This document shows positions 1-6,247 of a stretch of DNA of 6,247 bases, one piece after another. The notes beneath the pieces were generated by a model. It saw nothing but the letters and a program-made list of their open reading frames with translations, was not told where the DNA came from and ran no database searches. This DNA comes from Propionibacteriaceae bacterium (GTDB lineage Bacteria; Actinomycetota; Actinomycetes; Propionibacteriales; Propionibacteriaceae): contig JAUNUL010000180.1 of the NCBI GenBank assembly GCA_030538175.1, positions 1 through 6,247 on the forward strand, in the 5' to 3' direction. A program made the position numbers and the translations under genes. How positions within the stretch are numbered: position 1 is the first letter of the stretch; every line of letters begins with the position of its first letter.

Positions 1-26
1 ATCCGGCAGATTCACTTACATGTTCC

Positions 27-32
27 ATTATC
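27..32 (-). promoter_or_regulatory. Possible -10 box for a gene leaving the left edge
   Basis: On the minus strand the hexamer GATAAT (5 of 6 matches to TATAAT) is followed after 11 bases by a GTG at 15-13 that opens a frame to the window edge. No good -35 hexamer is visible at the usual distance. Only five codons are visible, so the gene itself cannot be judged. It would be divergent from the helicase. Confidence 0.2.
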
Positions 33-71
33 GCCGAGTCGGGCCGGGATTTCCCGAGCCGTCACCCGATC

Positions 72-110
72 TGTGGACAACACTCCAGAACCCGAATCCA
101 CTGTGGATAA
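72..110 (+). promoter_or_regulatory. Pair of DnaA-box-like 9-mers
   Basis: TGTGGACAA at 72-80 is the reverse complement of TTGTCCACA, the DnaA-box form preferred in several actinomycetes. TGTGGATAA at 102-110 is the reverse complement of the classical TTATCCACA box. Both face the same way and start exactly 30 bp apart, close to three helical turns. No dnaA, dnaN or AT-rich unwinding region is visible, so this is not evidence for an origin. It could be a DnaA-titration or regulatory site, or chance. Confidence 0.35.
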
Positions 111-224
111 ACCGCCCAGGTCTTTGCCGGTGCGACGAGAAGTGCCCTCACGGCATCCATTCCAGGCCGCTATTCCCCTCCCCGAACGCGACACCGGCGA
201 CCGGCCCCATTGCGTCGCGGATGT

Positions 225-279
225 AGCGAGCGTTCGTCCTTGCTGAGGAGAGCGCTGCCTGCGGCAGCGCCCGCTCGCT
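225..279. repeat. Nested inverted repeat upstream of the helicase
   Basis: An inner perfect hairpin has 8-bp arms GCGCTGCC (252-259) and GGCAGCGC (263-270) around a 3-base loop. Outside it, AGCGAGCG (225-232) pairs perfectly with CGCTCGCT (272-279). The result is a stem, an asymmetric internal loop of about 19 bases on the left, and a terminal hairpin. There is no T-tract on either side, so it is not a typical intrinsic terminator. It lies just upstream of the helicase promoter and would not be in the mRNA if that transcript is leaderless. It may end a transcript from another gene or act at the DNA level. Confidence 0.4.
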
Positions 280-311
280 GTCGCCGGGGTGATTCCATTC
301 CGCTGCCCGCC

Positions 312-317
312 TAGACT
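312..317 (+). promoter_or_regulatory. -10 box of a likely leaderless promoter for the helicase
   Basis: TAGACT fits the actinobacterial TANNNT -10 pattern. Eight bases separate it from the ATG at 326, so transcription would begin at or within a few bases of the start codon. A weak -35 candidate, GTGATT at 289-294, lies 17 bases upstream. The bases before the ATG are pyrimidine-rich with no Shine-Dalgarno sequence, which supports a leaderless start. Confidence 0.5.
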
Positions 318-325
318 TCGCCCCC

Positions 326-1990
326 ATGGGTCCATTGGTGGTGCAGTCCGATCGCACGTTGCTGCTCGAGGTGAATCACCCCGACGCCGAGGCGTGCCGC
401 ATCGCGATCGCCCCGTTTGCAGAGCTTGAGCGGGCGCCGGAGCACATCCACACCTATCGCCTCACTCCCCTGGGCCTCTGGAATGCCCGCGCCTCCGGTC
501 ATGACGCCGAGCAGGTCGTCGACACCCTGATCACGTTTTCGCGCTATCCCGTGCCGTCCTCCCTGCTGATCGACGTGGCGGAGACGATGGGCAGGTACGG
601 CCGTCTCCGCATCGAAAAGCACCCCACCCAAGGCCTCGTCCTCACCACCTCCGACCCGCCCGTGCTGACCGAAGTGACCCGTTCGGCGAAGGTGAAGGGC
701 CTCCTCGGCGCTCGGATCGATGACGAAACCGTCGCCGTGCACCCGTCGGAGCGTGGCAACCTCAAACAGGTTCTGCTCAAGCTCGGTTGGCCCGCTGAGG
801 ATCTCGCGGGCTATGTGGACGGCGAGGCCCACGCGATCGCCCTCGACCACGCCCCCGATGACTCCCCGGCCTGGGAGCTGCGTCCCTATCAGCAGCACGC
901 CGCCGACGCGTTCTGGCACGGAGGTTCCGGCGTGGTCGTCCTGCCCTGTGGCGCCGGCAAGACCATCGTCGGCGCCGCAGCGATGGCGCGTGCGCAGTCA
1001 ACGACCCTGATCCTCGTCACCAACACCGTGTCTGCGCGCCAGTGGCGCGACGAACTTCTGCGGCGTACGTCCCTGACCGCAGACGAGATCGGCGAATATT
1101 CGGGTGCCCGCAAGGAGATCCGGCCGGTCACGATTGCGACGTACCAAGTCGTGACCACCAAACGCGACGGCATCCACCCGCACCTCGAGCTCTTCGACGC
1201 TCGCGACTGGGGGCTGGTGATCTATGACGAGGTGCACCTGCTGCCCGCGCCGGTCTTCCGGATGACCGCCCACCTGCAAGCCCGCCGCCGGCTCGGCCTG
1301 ACCGCGACCCTCGTCCGTGAGGACGGCCGCGAGGGTGACGTCTTCTCCCTGATCGGCCCAAAACGCTTCGATGCCCCGTGGAAGGACATCGAGGCGCAGG
1401 GCTGGATCGCCCCCGCGGACTGTGTGGAGGTGCGGGTCACGCTCACTCCCGATGAGCGGATGGCGTACGCCCTCGCCGACCCGGACGTCCGCTATCGCCT
1501 GGCCGCGACGGCGGATTCCAAGACCCAGGTCGTCCTGGATCTCGTACGCCGCCACCAGGGCGCCCCTCGACTGGTGATCGGGCAGTACGTGGACCAACTC
1601 GACGAGATCGCCGAGGCCCTCGACGCACCGATCATCAAGGGCGCGACCACCACGAAACGCCGCGAGCAGCTCTACGCCGACTTCCGGTCCGGGAAAATCG
1701 ACCTGCTCGTGGTGTCGAAAGTCGCCAACTTCTCCATCGACCTGCCGACCGCCCAGGTGGCGATCCAGGTCTCCGGCGCCTTCGGTTCCCGCCAGGAGGA
1801 AGCCCAGCGCCTCGGGCGGCTGCTGCGCCCCAAGGACGGCCTGACCGCCCGCTTCTATGCCGTCGTGGCCCGGGACACCGTCGATGCGGACTTTGCTCAA
1901 CACCGGCAGCGATTCCTTGCGGAGCAGGGATACGCGTACCGCATCGCCGACGCGGATCAGCTGGACGACGATCAGCGACATCCGGGCTAG
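326..1990 (+). CDS. xpb: XPB-family DNA repair helicase (superfamily 2, 3'-5')
   Basis: This 554-residue protein is a bacterial homologue of the XPB/ERCC3 helicase, an ATP-dependent 3'-5' DNA translocase expected to act in DNA repair in the cytoplasm. Residues 1 to about 170 match the N-terminal damage-recognition region of mycobacterial XPB as I recall it. The helicase core follows: LRPYQQ (185-190), Walker A GAGKT (209-213), DEVH (301-304), TAT (326-328), the XPB-specific RED (331-333) and motif VI QRLGRLLR (494-501). All key residues are intact and the length is normal for the family (about 540-560). The ATG at 326 gives an N-terminus matching the mycobacterial one and sits just behind a TAGACT box. 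No Shine-Dalgarno sequence is present. In bacteria the physiological role of XPB is less settled than in eukaryotes, so the repair role is inferred from the family. Confidence 0.96.
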   Translation: MGPLVVQSDRTLLLEVNHPDAEACRIAIAPFAELERAPEHIHTYRLTPLGLWNARASGHDAEQVVDTLITFSRYPVPSSLLIDVAETMGRYGRLRIEKHPTQGLVLTTSDPPVLTEVTRSAKVKGLLGARIDDETVAVHPSERGNLKQVLLKLGWPAEDLAGYVDGEAHAIALDHAPDDSPAWELRPYQQHAADAFWHGGSGVVVLPCGAGKTIVGAAAMARAQSTTLILVTNTVSARQWRDELLRRTSLTADEIGEYSGARKEIRPVTIATYQVVTTKRDGIHPHLELFDARDWGLVIYDEVHLLPAPVFRMTAHLQARRRLGLTATLVREDGREGDVFSLIGPKRFDAPWKDIEAQGWIAPADCVEVRVTLTPDERMAYALADPDVRYRLAATADSKTQVVLDLVRRHQGAPRLVIGQYVDQLDEIAEALDAPIIKGATTTKRREQLYADFRSGKIDLLVVSKVANFSIDLPTAQVAIQVSGAFGSRQEEAQRLGRLLRPKDGLTARFYAVVARDTVDADFAQHRQRFLAEQGYAYRIADADQLDDDQRHPG

Positions 1991-1993
1991 ACT
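1988..1993 (+). promoter_or_regulatory. -10 box overlapping the helicase stop codon
   Basis: TAGACT here is identical to the box before the helicase, and its first three bases are the helicase TAG stop codon. Six bases separate it from the GTG at 2000, which would give a leaderless transcript for the membrane protein. No convincing -35 hexamer is seen at 17 bases. Because the box lies inside and just after the helicase end, the downstream gene could be both co-transcribed and separately transcribed. Confidence 0.45.
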
Positions 1994-1999
1994 CGCGGG

Positions 2000-2668
2000 G
2001 TGCCGAGCGAAGACCCTGACAGCTTCACCACTGACAGAGAAGTGCTGCCCGGCGACCGCAATTATTCGGCCGAGCGCCACGTCGCTCCCGCTGAGCCCCC
2101 GCTCCCGCCCCGGCGGACCTATCCCAAGTCGCTGCTGATCATCGGCGCGCTGTTCGCCACTGCGCTTCTTGTCGGTGGCTTCATCTGGTTGCGCATGTTC
2201 CTCGGCGACCCGGCGGCCCGCAACGATCTCGGCCCGGAACCGCTGACGACCCTCACCCCCCGCGCCGGCACGCCGATGCCGTTGCAGACCGTCAAGGTCG
2301 GCGAGCGGGTGCATATTCAAGGGCTCTATGGCGATGGATCGTTCATGGTCGTCCGGCACGAATGGTCACCCGAAGGTGACCTGCCGACGAGCTTGGGCCG
2401 GCAATATCTGAACCTCGAGGTCCGCTATGACGCCGGCGAGGGCTCACTGTTCATCAAGCCCGACTTCTTCGCGGCCTATGACGTGAACAAGAACGAATAC
2501 TTGTCAGGCATCGGCTCCGGCAAGGAACCGATCCAGCCCCAGGAGCTCAAGAACGGGAAGTCCGCGACCGGCTGGGTGTCAATCGAGATGCCGCCGGGCC
2601 GCTCGTTCTTCGTGGTCAGCGATGAGGGCATCAACCCGCTGGTGATGGTGGACATCCCCGGCCCCTAG
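2000..2668 (+). CDS. Single-pass membrane protein with DUF4352-like extracytoplasmic domain
   Basis: This is a 222-residue protein of unknown function. Residues 1-43 are hydrophilic and proline-rich, ending in a basic stretch (PPRRTYPK). Residues 44 to about 67 form one transmembrane helix, and the rest should lie outside the membrane. Residues from about 95 to 219 have the pattern of DUF4352-type beta-sandwich domains: a 'VKVGERV' strand, then 'YLNLEVRYDAGEG', then 'FFAAYDVNKNEY', then a Gly-rich strand 'ATGWVSIEMPPG'. The domain call is by pattern memory only. There is no lipobox. The GTG at 2000 is chosen because it follows a TAGACT box by six bases and no Shine-Dalgarno sequence is present. 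The gene starts nine bases after the helicase stop and ends 30 bases from the convergent Nudix gene. Confidence 0.8.
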   Translation: MPSEDPDSFTTDREVLPGDRNYSAERHVAPAEPPLPPRRTYPKSLLIIGALFATALLVGGFIWLRMFLGDPAARNDLGPEPLTTLTPRAGTPMPLQTVKVGERVHIQGLYGDGSFMVVRHEWSPEGDLPTSLGRQYLNLEVRYDAGEGSLFIKPDFFAAYDVNKNEYLSGIGSGKEPIQPQELKNGKSATGWVSIEMPPGRSFFVVSDEGINPLVMVDIPGP

Positions 2669-2698
2669 CCCGGCCCGTCAGGCAGCCCACCCGTCGGT

Positions 2699-3244
2699 TC
2701 AGACCTCGCGCGTCGACTCGTCGGTCTCCCGGCCATAGTCGACGACCCAAGGCTCCTCCGCGAGCGCGACGAGGTCGAGCAGATAGTGCGGCCAGATCCA
2801 TTCTGTCGTCTCCGCCAGCTCCGCCAGCGCCCACCAGCGGTTCGACTGCAAGGTGATCTGTTCATCGACCGTGTGACCGCTGATATCCACGTCGAATTTC
2901 GGCACCCGGACGACGAAGAACTCCTCGGCCTGTTCGAGCACCTCGTCTGAATAGCCGTGCACGGCGATCCGGCGGGACACCGGGCCGATCAGTTGGTCCT
3001 CCGCGACGACCAGCCCGGTTTCCTCCGCGAGTTCCCGCACCGCGGCCTGCGCCGGGGTCTCCCCCGGGTCGATCCCGCCGCCCGGGGTGACCCACCAGCG
3101 CAGGTCGGCGTACCCCGGATCAGAATCCTCGAACAGCAGAATCTCCTCGCCCGCGAGGACGACGATGCGGACGGCTTGGCGGATCTTGTTGCGCCGATCG
3201 GCGGGGTCGTCGGGGACGATGAAAACGCGGGTGGGTTCGCTCAC
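2699..3244 (-). CDS. Nudix hydrolase
   Basis: This 181-residue protein belongs to the Nudix superfamily, which hydrolyses nucleoside diphosphates linked to another moiety, using a divalent metal. The Nudix box is complete at about residues 56-79: G, five residues, E62, seven residues, then REL (70-72), EE (74-75) and GL (77-78). Catalytic glutamates are therefore present. The substrate cannot be read from the sequence. The C-terminal half, with 'RWWALAEL' and 'WIWPHYLLDL', resembles the many actinobacterial MutT-like proteins of unknown specificity. The frame stays open upstream as far as 3424, but the GTG at 3244 is preferred. It sits seven bases after a TAGGCT box, homology-like sequence begins soon after, and the longer form would overlap the oxidoreductase gene. 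It is convergent with the membrane protein, with no clear terminator in the 30-base gap. Confidence 0.9.
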   Translation of the reverse strand: MSEPTRVFIVPDDPADRRNKIRQAVRIVVLAGEEILLFEDSDPGYADLRWWVTPGGGIDPGETPAQAAVRELAEETGLVVAEDQLIGPVSRRIAVHGYSDEVLEQAEEFFVVRVPKFDVDISGHTVDEQITLQSNRWWALAELAETTEWIWPHYLLDLVALAEEPWVVDYGRETDESTREV

Positions 3245-3251
3245 GGACGTC

Positions 3252-3257
3252 AGCCTA
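3252..3257 (-). promoter_or_regulatory. -10 box of a likely leaderless promoter for the Nudix gene
   Basis: On the minus strand TAGGCT (TANNNT) is followed by seven bases and then the GTG at 3244. It lies in the 29-base gap after the oxidoreductase stop codon. No Shine-Dalgarno sequence is visible, and no good -35 hexamer is evident. The spacing matches the helicase and membrane-protein promoters. Confidence 0.42.
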
Positions 3258-3273
3258 ACGACCCGCTCGAGCT

Positions 3274-4128
3274 CTAGCGGCCACGCTCCGCAGCCACGGC
3301 TGCCCGGACGGCCGGGGCGATCTCCTCGCCCACCATCCGCAGGAATGACTCGGTCGGGGGCCCGCCGAAGACATACGCGTTCATCCCGTGTTCGACGGTG
3401 AACCCGGTGAGCAGTTCGGTCCATTCGGCGACCGAATGATCGCCCCAGAGGTTATAGATCCGGTTGATGGACGATGGCTCGCGGCCGGCCTTGGCGCAGC
3501 CCTCGTCGATCCGGGCATGGGCATCGGGCAGCTTCTCCGGCGGCACGAACGACAGCGACGGCAGCCACCCGTCGGCCTTGCGACCCAGCAGGTCCAGCAT
3601 CCGCGGTCCGGAGACCCCGAGCCAGATCCCGATCGGATGCGCCGGCTGCGGACCGGGGCGCGCACCCTTGACCCGGAAGTGCGTGCCGTCGTGGGTCAGG
3701 GAGCGTTCGGACCACCACGCCTTCATGACGTCGATGGCTTCCTCGGTCGCCCGGCGCGCTTCCCCCGGCGTCCAGCGGGGCCCGCCGAGCGCGACGATGG
3801 CGTCCCAGAACGCCCCCGAGCCGAGCCCCAGCTCGAATCGGCCGTTGGTCAGCCGGTCGATCGAGGCTGCGGTGTTGGCGAGCAGGACCGCTCCCCGCAG
3901 CGCCAGGTTCGCGACATCCGGAAACAGGCGAATGCGTTCGGTGACCGCGCCCATCGCGCTGAGCAGGGCGAGCGAGTCGAGCTGCTTGTTGTTGTACGGA
4001 TGGTCCTGGACCCCGATCAGATCCAGCCCGGCCGCGTCAGCGACGCGGGCGGCGGCCAACAGCGTGGCGGGATCCTCAGCCGGGTCGGCGAACCACCCGA
4101 ATTCCAGCTCGCGTCCATAGTCGGCCAT
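3274..4128 (-). CDS. Luciferase-like oxidoreductase, probably F420-dependent
   Basis: This 284-residue protein has the TIM-barrel pattern of the bacterial luciferase-like superfamily, whose members use FMNH2 or coenzyme F420. Visible landmarks are 'GVQDHPY' (39-45, in the place of the usual 'xEDH'), 'TNGRFELGLGSG' (94-105) and 'SGPRMLDLLGRKADGW' (173-188). F420 use is inferred because it is common for this type in actinomycetes; the substrate is unknown. The start is the ATG at 4128, supported by the Shine-Dalgarno GAAGGAG with five bases between it and the ATG. A longer open frame upstream, to 4311, overlaps cutC and should be ignored. The gene begins ten bases after the cutC stop, so it is the next cistron in that operon. 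Its ribosome binding site contrasts with the leaderless-looking starts nearby. Confidence 0.88.
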   Translation of the reverse strand: MADYGRELEFGWFADPAEDPATLLAAARVADAAGLDLIGVQDHPYNNKQLDSLALLSAMGAVTERIRLFPDVANLALRGAVLLANTAASIDRLTNGRFELGLGSGAFWDAIVALGGPRWTPGEARRATEEAIDVMKAWWSERSLTHDGTHFRVKGARPGPQPAHPIGIWLGVSGPRMLDLLGRKADGWLPSLSFVPPEKLPDAHARIDEGCAKAGREPSSINRIYNLWGDHSVAEWTELLTGFTVEHGMNAYVFGGPPTESFLRMVGEEIAPAVRAAVAAERGR

Positions 4129-4133
4129 GGGGA

Positions 4134-4140
4134 CTCCTTC
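4134..4140 (-). promoter_or_regulatory. Shine-Dalgarno sequence of the oxidoreductase gene
   Basis: GAAGGAG on the minus strand lies five bases before the ATG at 4128 and overlaps the last two bases of the cutC TGA stop. It decides the oxidoreductase start and shows that this gene is translated from an internal position in a polycistronic mRNA. Confidence 0.75.
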
Positions 4141-4843
4141 AGCGTGGCAGGTGGCGGGTCTCGGCGTCGATGAGCGTACGCCACGTCCCCACCAGCGCCG
4201 CGTCCACATAGGCCTTCCAGGAGCCGAGCGGTCGCGCGGCCGAGGTGAGATGGAAGGACCGTACGCCGGCTCGGACCAGCCAGGGCACGTGCTCCGGGAG
4301 CAGGTTTCCACCCGCGCAGATCAGCGCGGCCGACCGGGCATCCGAGCGGGCCCGAGCGATCAGGTCGTCCAGACCGTGCTCGAGGTCGCGCGCCGAACCG
4401 GCGGTGAGGACCTGGTCGAGGCGCGGCAGGGTGTGCAGCGTACGCCAAGCCCGGTCGGAATCCAGCGCATGATCGACGGCCCGGTGACAGGTCCACGGCC
4501 AATCCCCGTCGGCGAGGATCGCGCCCAGCACCTCAGCGTCGATATCGCCCTGGCCATTGAGGAAGCCCATGACGATTCCGTCGGCGCCGGCGGCGGCATA
4601 GCTCGCGGCCAGTCCGCGCAGGCGGGTGACCTCACCGCCATCGGTACCGAACCCGTCCCGCAACCGCAGCAACACCCGGACCTCGAGCGAGGTCGCATCG
4701 CGGACCTTCTCGACCAACGCAGGCTCGGGCGATCTGCCGGCGTCGACGAGCGATCCCACCAGTTGGACGCGGTCCGCTCCGCCATCCTCGGCCCGCTGGG
4801 CGTCCGCGGCGTGCAGCGCCAACACTTCCAGCAGCGCGGTCAT
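4139..4843 (-). CDS. cutC: CutC family protein (copper homeostasis)
   Basis: This 234-residue protein matches the CutC family, a cytoplasmic TIM barrel originally linked to copper tolerance in Escherichia coli; its actual biochemical role is unsettled. Landmarks are an early beta strand 'LLEVLALHAADAQRAEDGGADR' split around residues 4-25, 'VQLVGSL' (26-32), 'GADGIVMGFLNGQGDID' (86-102), 'CHRAVD' (119-124) and a late 'RSFHLTSAAR' strand. The segment usually written as RPR in the family reads 'LLRLRDGFGTDGG' here, a variant I believe is common in actinomycetes. The ATG at 4843 overlaps the dipeptidase stop codon (ATGA). No Shine-Dalgarno lies at a usable distance, since the nearest AGGAG is 17 bases away, so translation is probably coupled to the reading frame upstream. 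The next gene follows by ten bases. Confidence 0.9.
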   Translation of the reverse strand: MTALLEVLALHAADAQRAEDGGADRVQLVGSLVDAGRSPEPALVEKVRDATSLEVRVLLRLRDGFGTDGGEVTRLRGLAASYAAAGADGIVMGFLNGQGDIDAEVLGAILADGDWPWTCHRAVDHALDSDRAWRTLHTLPRLDQVLTAGSARDLEHGLDDLIARARSDARSAALICAGGNLLPEHVPWLVRAGVRSFHLTSAARPLGSWKAYVDAALVGTWRTLIDAETRHLPR

Positions 4844-5276
4844 GGGGTGATTCTGGCGCACTCCTGGATCCGGGCGAAGGTTGCGAGCGCGTTTCGCCAC
4901 CCGAGTTTGGCGAGGTCGGTTTCGCTCCAGCCGCGATCGGCGAGCGCGTCGAACAGCCGCGGATAGGACGCGACATCCGGCAGATCGACCGGCAACCACG
5001 TCGTGCCGTCGTAGTCCCCACCCAGCCCGACGTGATCGATGCCCGCGACCTCGCGGACGTGTTCGATGTGCGCGATCACGTCGGCGAGCCGACTGGGCGT
5101 ACACCGGGCACGAAGACCGACCAGAACTGACCGCGTACGCCACCTGAGCGCAGACGCGGCACGTCGGTCTGCACCTCGGGCACACCGGCCACGAGATCAC
5201 AGGCCGCCAGGTCGCGGTTGAAGCGGTGCCGCAGTTCCCACGGCAGGTCGTTGTGGCCATCGAGCACGGGGATCAC
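4840..5276 (-). pseudogene. Membrane (renal-type, M19) dipeptidase remnant with central deletion and frame change
   Basis: Both ends of an M19 zinc dipeptidase are present but the middle is missing. The N-terminal part (5276 to about 5105) reads 'VLDGHNDLPWELRHRF', with the family's HxD zinc ligands, and goes on to 'GQFWSVFVP'. The C-terminal part (about 5097 to 4840) reads 'HIEHVREVAGIDHVGLGGDYDG', shown here in part, with the conserved late aspartate, and ends in the usual helical tail. The join lies near 5095-5108, where the frame also changes. The first frame ends at a TGA (5078-5076) that overlaps a GTG (5079). The two parts total about 145 codons, against roughly 350-400 in the family, so over 200 codons are gone. 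These include the bridging glutamate and two histidine ligands, so peptidase activity is not expected. The GTG at 5276 is preferred over the one at 5285 because it follows a TATCGT box by seven bases. An assembly error is the main alternative. Confidence 0.85.
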
Positions 5277-5283
5277 GGCCCGC

Positions 5284-5289
5284 ACGATA
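5284..5289 (-). promoter_or_regulatory. -10 box of a likely leaderless promoter for the dipeptidase-cutC operon
   Basis: On the minus strand TATCGT (TANNNT) is followed by seven bases and then the GTG at 5276. It lies between the groEL terminator and the dipeptidase remnant, so it probably drives the remnant, cutC and the oxidoreductase. The -35 region is not recognisable. Confidence 0.42.
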
Positions 5290-5338
5290 CCGAGTCGCCC
5301 GTGGCACAGTGCCGCGTGGGAACCTCCCCCGGAAACGC

Positions 5339-5369
5339 AAAGCGGCCCCGGGATGATCCCGGGACCGCT
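5339..5369 (-). terminator. groEL: Intrinsic terminator of groEL
   Basis: On the minus strand AGCGG pairs with CCGCT (5365-5369 with 5341-5345). After one mismatch, a second stem of seven pairs (5357-5363 with 5347-5353) closes a 3-base loop. The hairpin is followed by TTT, two to three bases of other sequence, and another TTT. It begins 24 bases after the groEL stop codon. The U-tract is interrupted, as is common in high-GC bacteria. It separates groEL from the dipeptidase-cutC operon. Confidence 0.7.
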
Positions 5370-5393
5370 CGCGTTGTGCCAGTTGGCTCAGGC

Positions 5394-6247
<854 letters not shown>

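Larger units (their letters stand above)
1..325. other. Intergenic region without a supported gene
   Basis: No convincing gene lies before the helicase start. One plus-strand frame is open from base 1 to a TGA at 241-243, but it has no recognisable motif, many A or T third positions unlike the neighbouring genes, and no visible start. Short ORFs starting at 20 (plus) and 335 (minus) look like chance frames. The stretch does contain two DnaA-box-like 9-mers (72-80, 102-110), a small palindrome around 45-56, a nested inverted repeat (225-279) and the helicase promoter (312-317). It is therefore probably a regulatory spacer, perhaps between divergent genes. Confidence 0.6.

Noticed and set aside
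42..60. Small palindrome CGGGA-TT-TCCCG with short flanking complementarity
   Set aside because: Short stem, two-base loop and no T-tract; too weak to call a terminator or operator on its own.
72..110. Chromosomal replication origin
   Set aside because: Only two DnaA-like sites, no AT-rich region and no dnaA or dnaN nearby; kept only as possible DnaA sites.
1..243. Plus-strand frame open from the left edge to a TGA at 241-243, possibly the end of a gene
   Set aside because: No recognisable motif, third-position composition unlike the neighbours, and it runs through the DnaA-box-like sites; an open frame of this length is common by chance in high-GC DNA.
998..2359. 453-residue minus-strand frame antisense to the helicase
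   Set aside because: It mirrors the codon structure of the helicase and of the start of the membrane protein; the product is low-complexity Arg/Gly/Asp-rich with no family motif, typical of a shadow frame.
2669..2698. Possible bidirectional terminator between the convergent membrane protein and Nudix genes
   Set aside because: The 30-base gap has a direct repeat of CCCGTC but no stem of useful length and no T-tract.
3388..4173. 261-residue plus-strand frame opposite the oxidoreductase gene
   Set aside because: Shadow of a well-supported oxidoreductase on the other strand; composition is Arg/Gly/Pro-rich with no motif.
4139..5260. 373-residue minus-strand frame that would fuse sequence upstream to cutC
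   Set aside because: The part before 4843 is Arg-rich shadow sequence in a different frame from both dipeptidase parts; CutC homology begins at the ATG at 4843.

Overview
The window comes from a high-GC Gram-positive bacterium, most likely an actinomycete and plausibly of the Propionibacteriales. The grounds are strong G/C bias at third codon positions, GTG starts, TANNNT-type -10 boxes placed directly before start codons, a mycobacterial-type XPB helicase and an actinobacterial-type GroEL with a Gly/Met tail. The assignment is an inference from protein style, not from a search.

Left part, plus strand. Bases 1-325 hold no gene I can support. They contain two DnaA-box-like 9-mers 30 bp apart and a nested inverted repeat. 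A complete XPB-family DNA repair helicase follows (326-1990). Directly after it is a single-pass membrane protein with a DUF4352-like extracytoplasmic domain (2000-2668). Its probable -10 box includes the helicase stop codon.

Middle and right, minus strand, read from right to left. The 3' half of groEL enters from the right edge and ends at 5394, followed by a hairpin terminator. Next is an M19 (renal-type) dipeptidase that has lost its middle third or more and changed frame at the join, so it is a pseudogene (5276-4840). cutC overlaps its end by four bases (4843-4139). A luciferase-like, probably F420-dependent oxidoreductase follows ten bases later with a clear Shine-Dalgarno sequence (4128-3274). 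A Nudix hydrolase (3244-2699) ends tail-to-tail with the membrane protein.

Dipeptidase remnant, cutC and the oxidoreductase form one tight operon. The Nudix gene is close behind but seems to have its own promoter. Four starts (helicase, membrane protein, Nudix gene, dipeptidase) each have a TANNNT hexamer 6-8 bases upstream and no convincing Shine-Dalgarno sequence, the arrangement expected of leaderless mRNAs. The operon-internal oxidoreductase has a Shine-Dalgarno instead. I see no CRISPR array, insertion sequence, RNA gene or phage gene. The most notable features are the collapsed dipeptidase, whose two halves are joined by a GTGA overlap, and the repeated leaderless promoter geometry.
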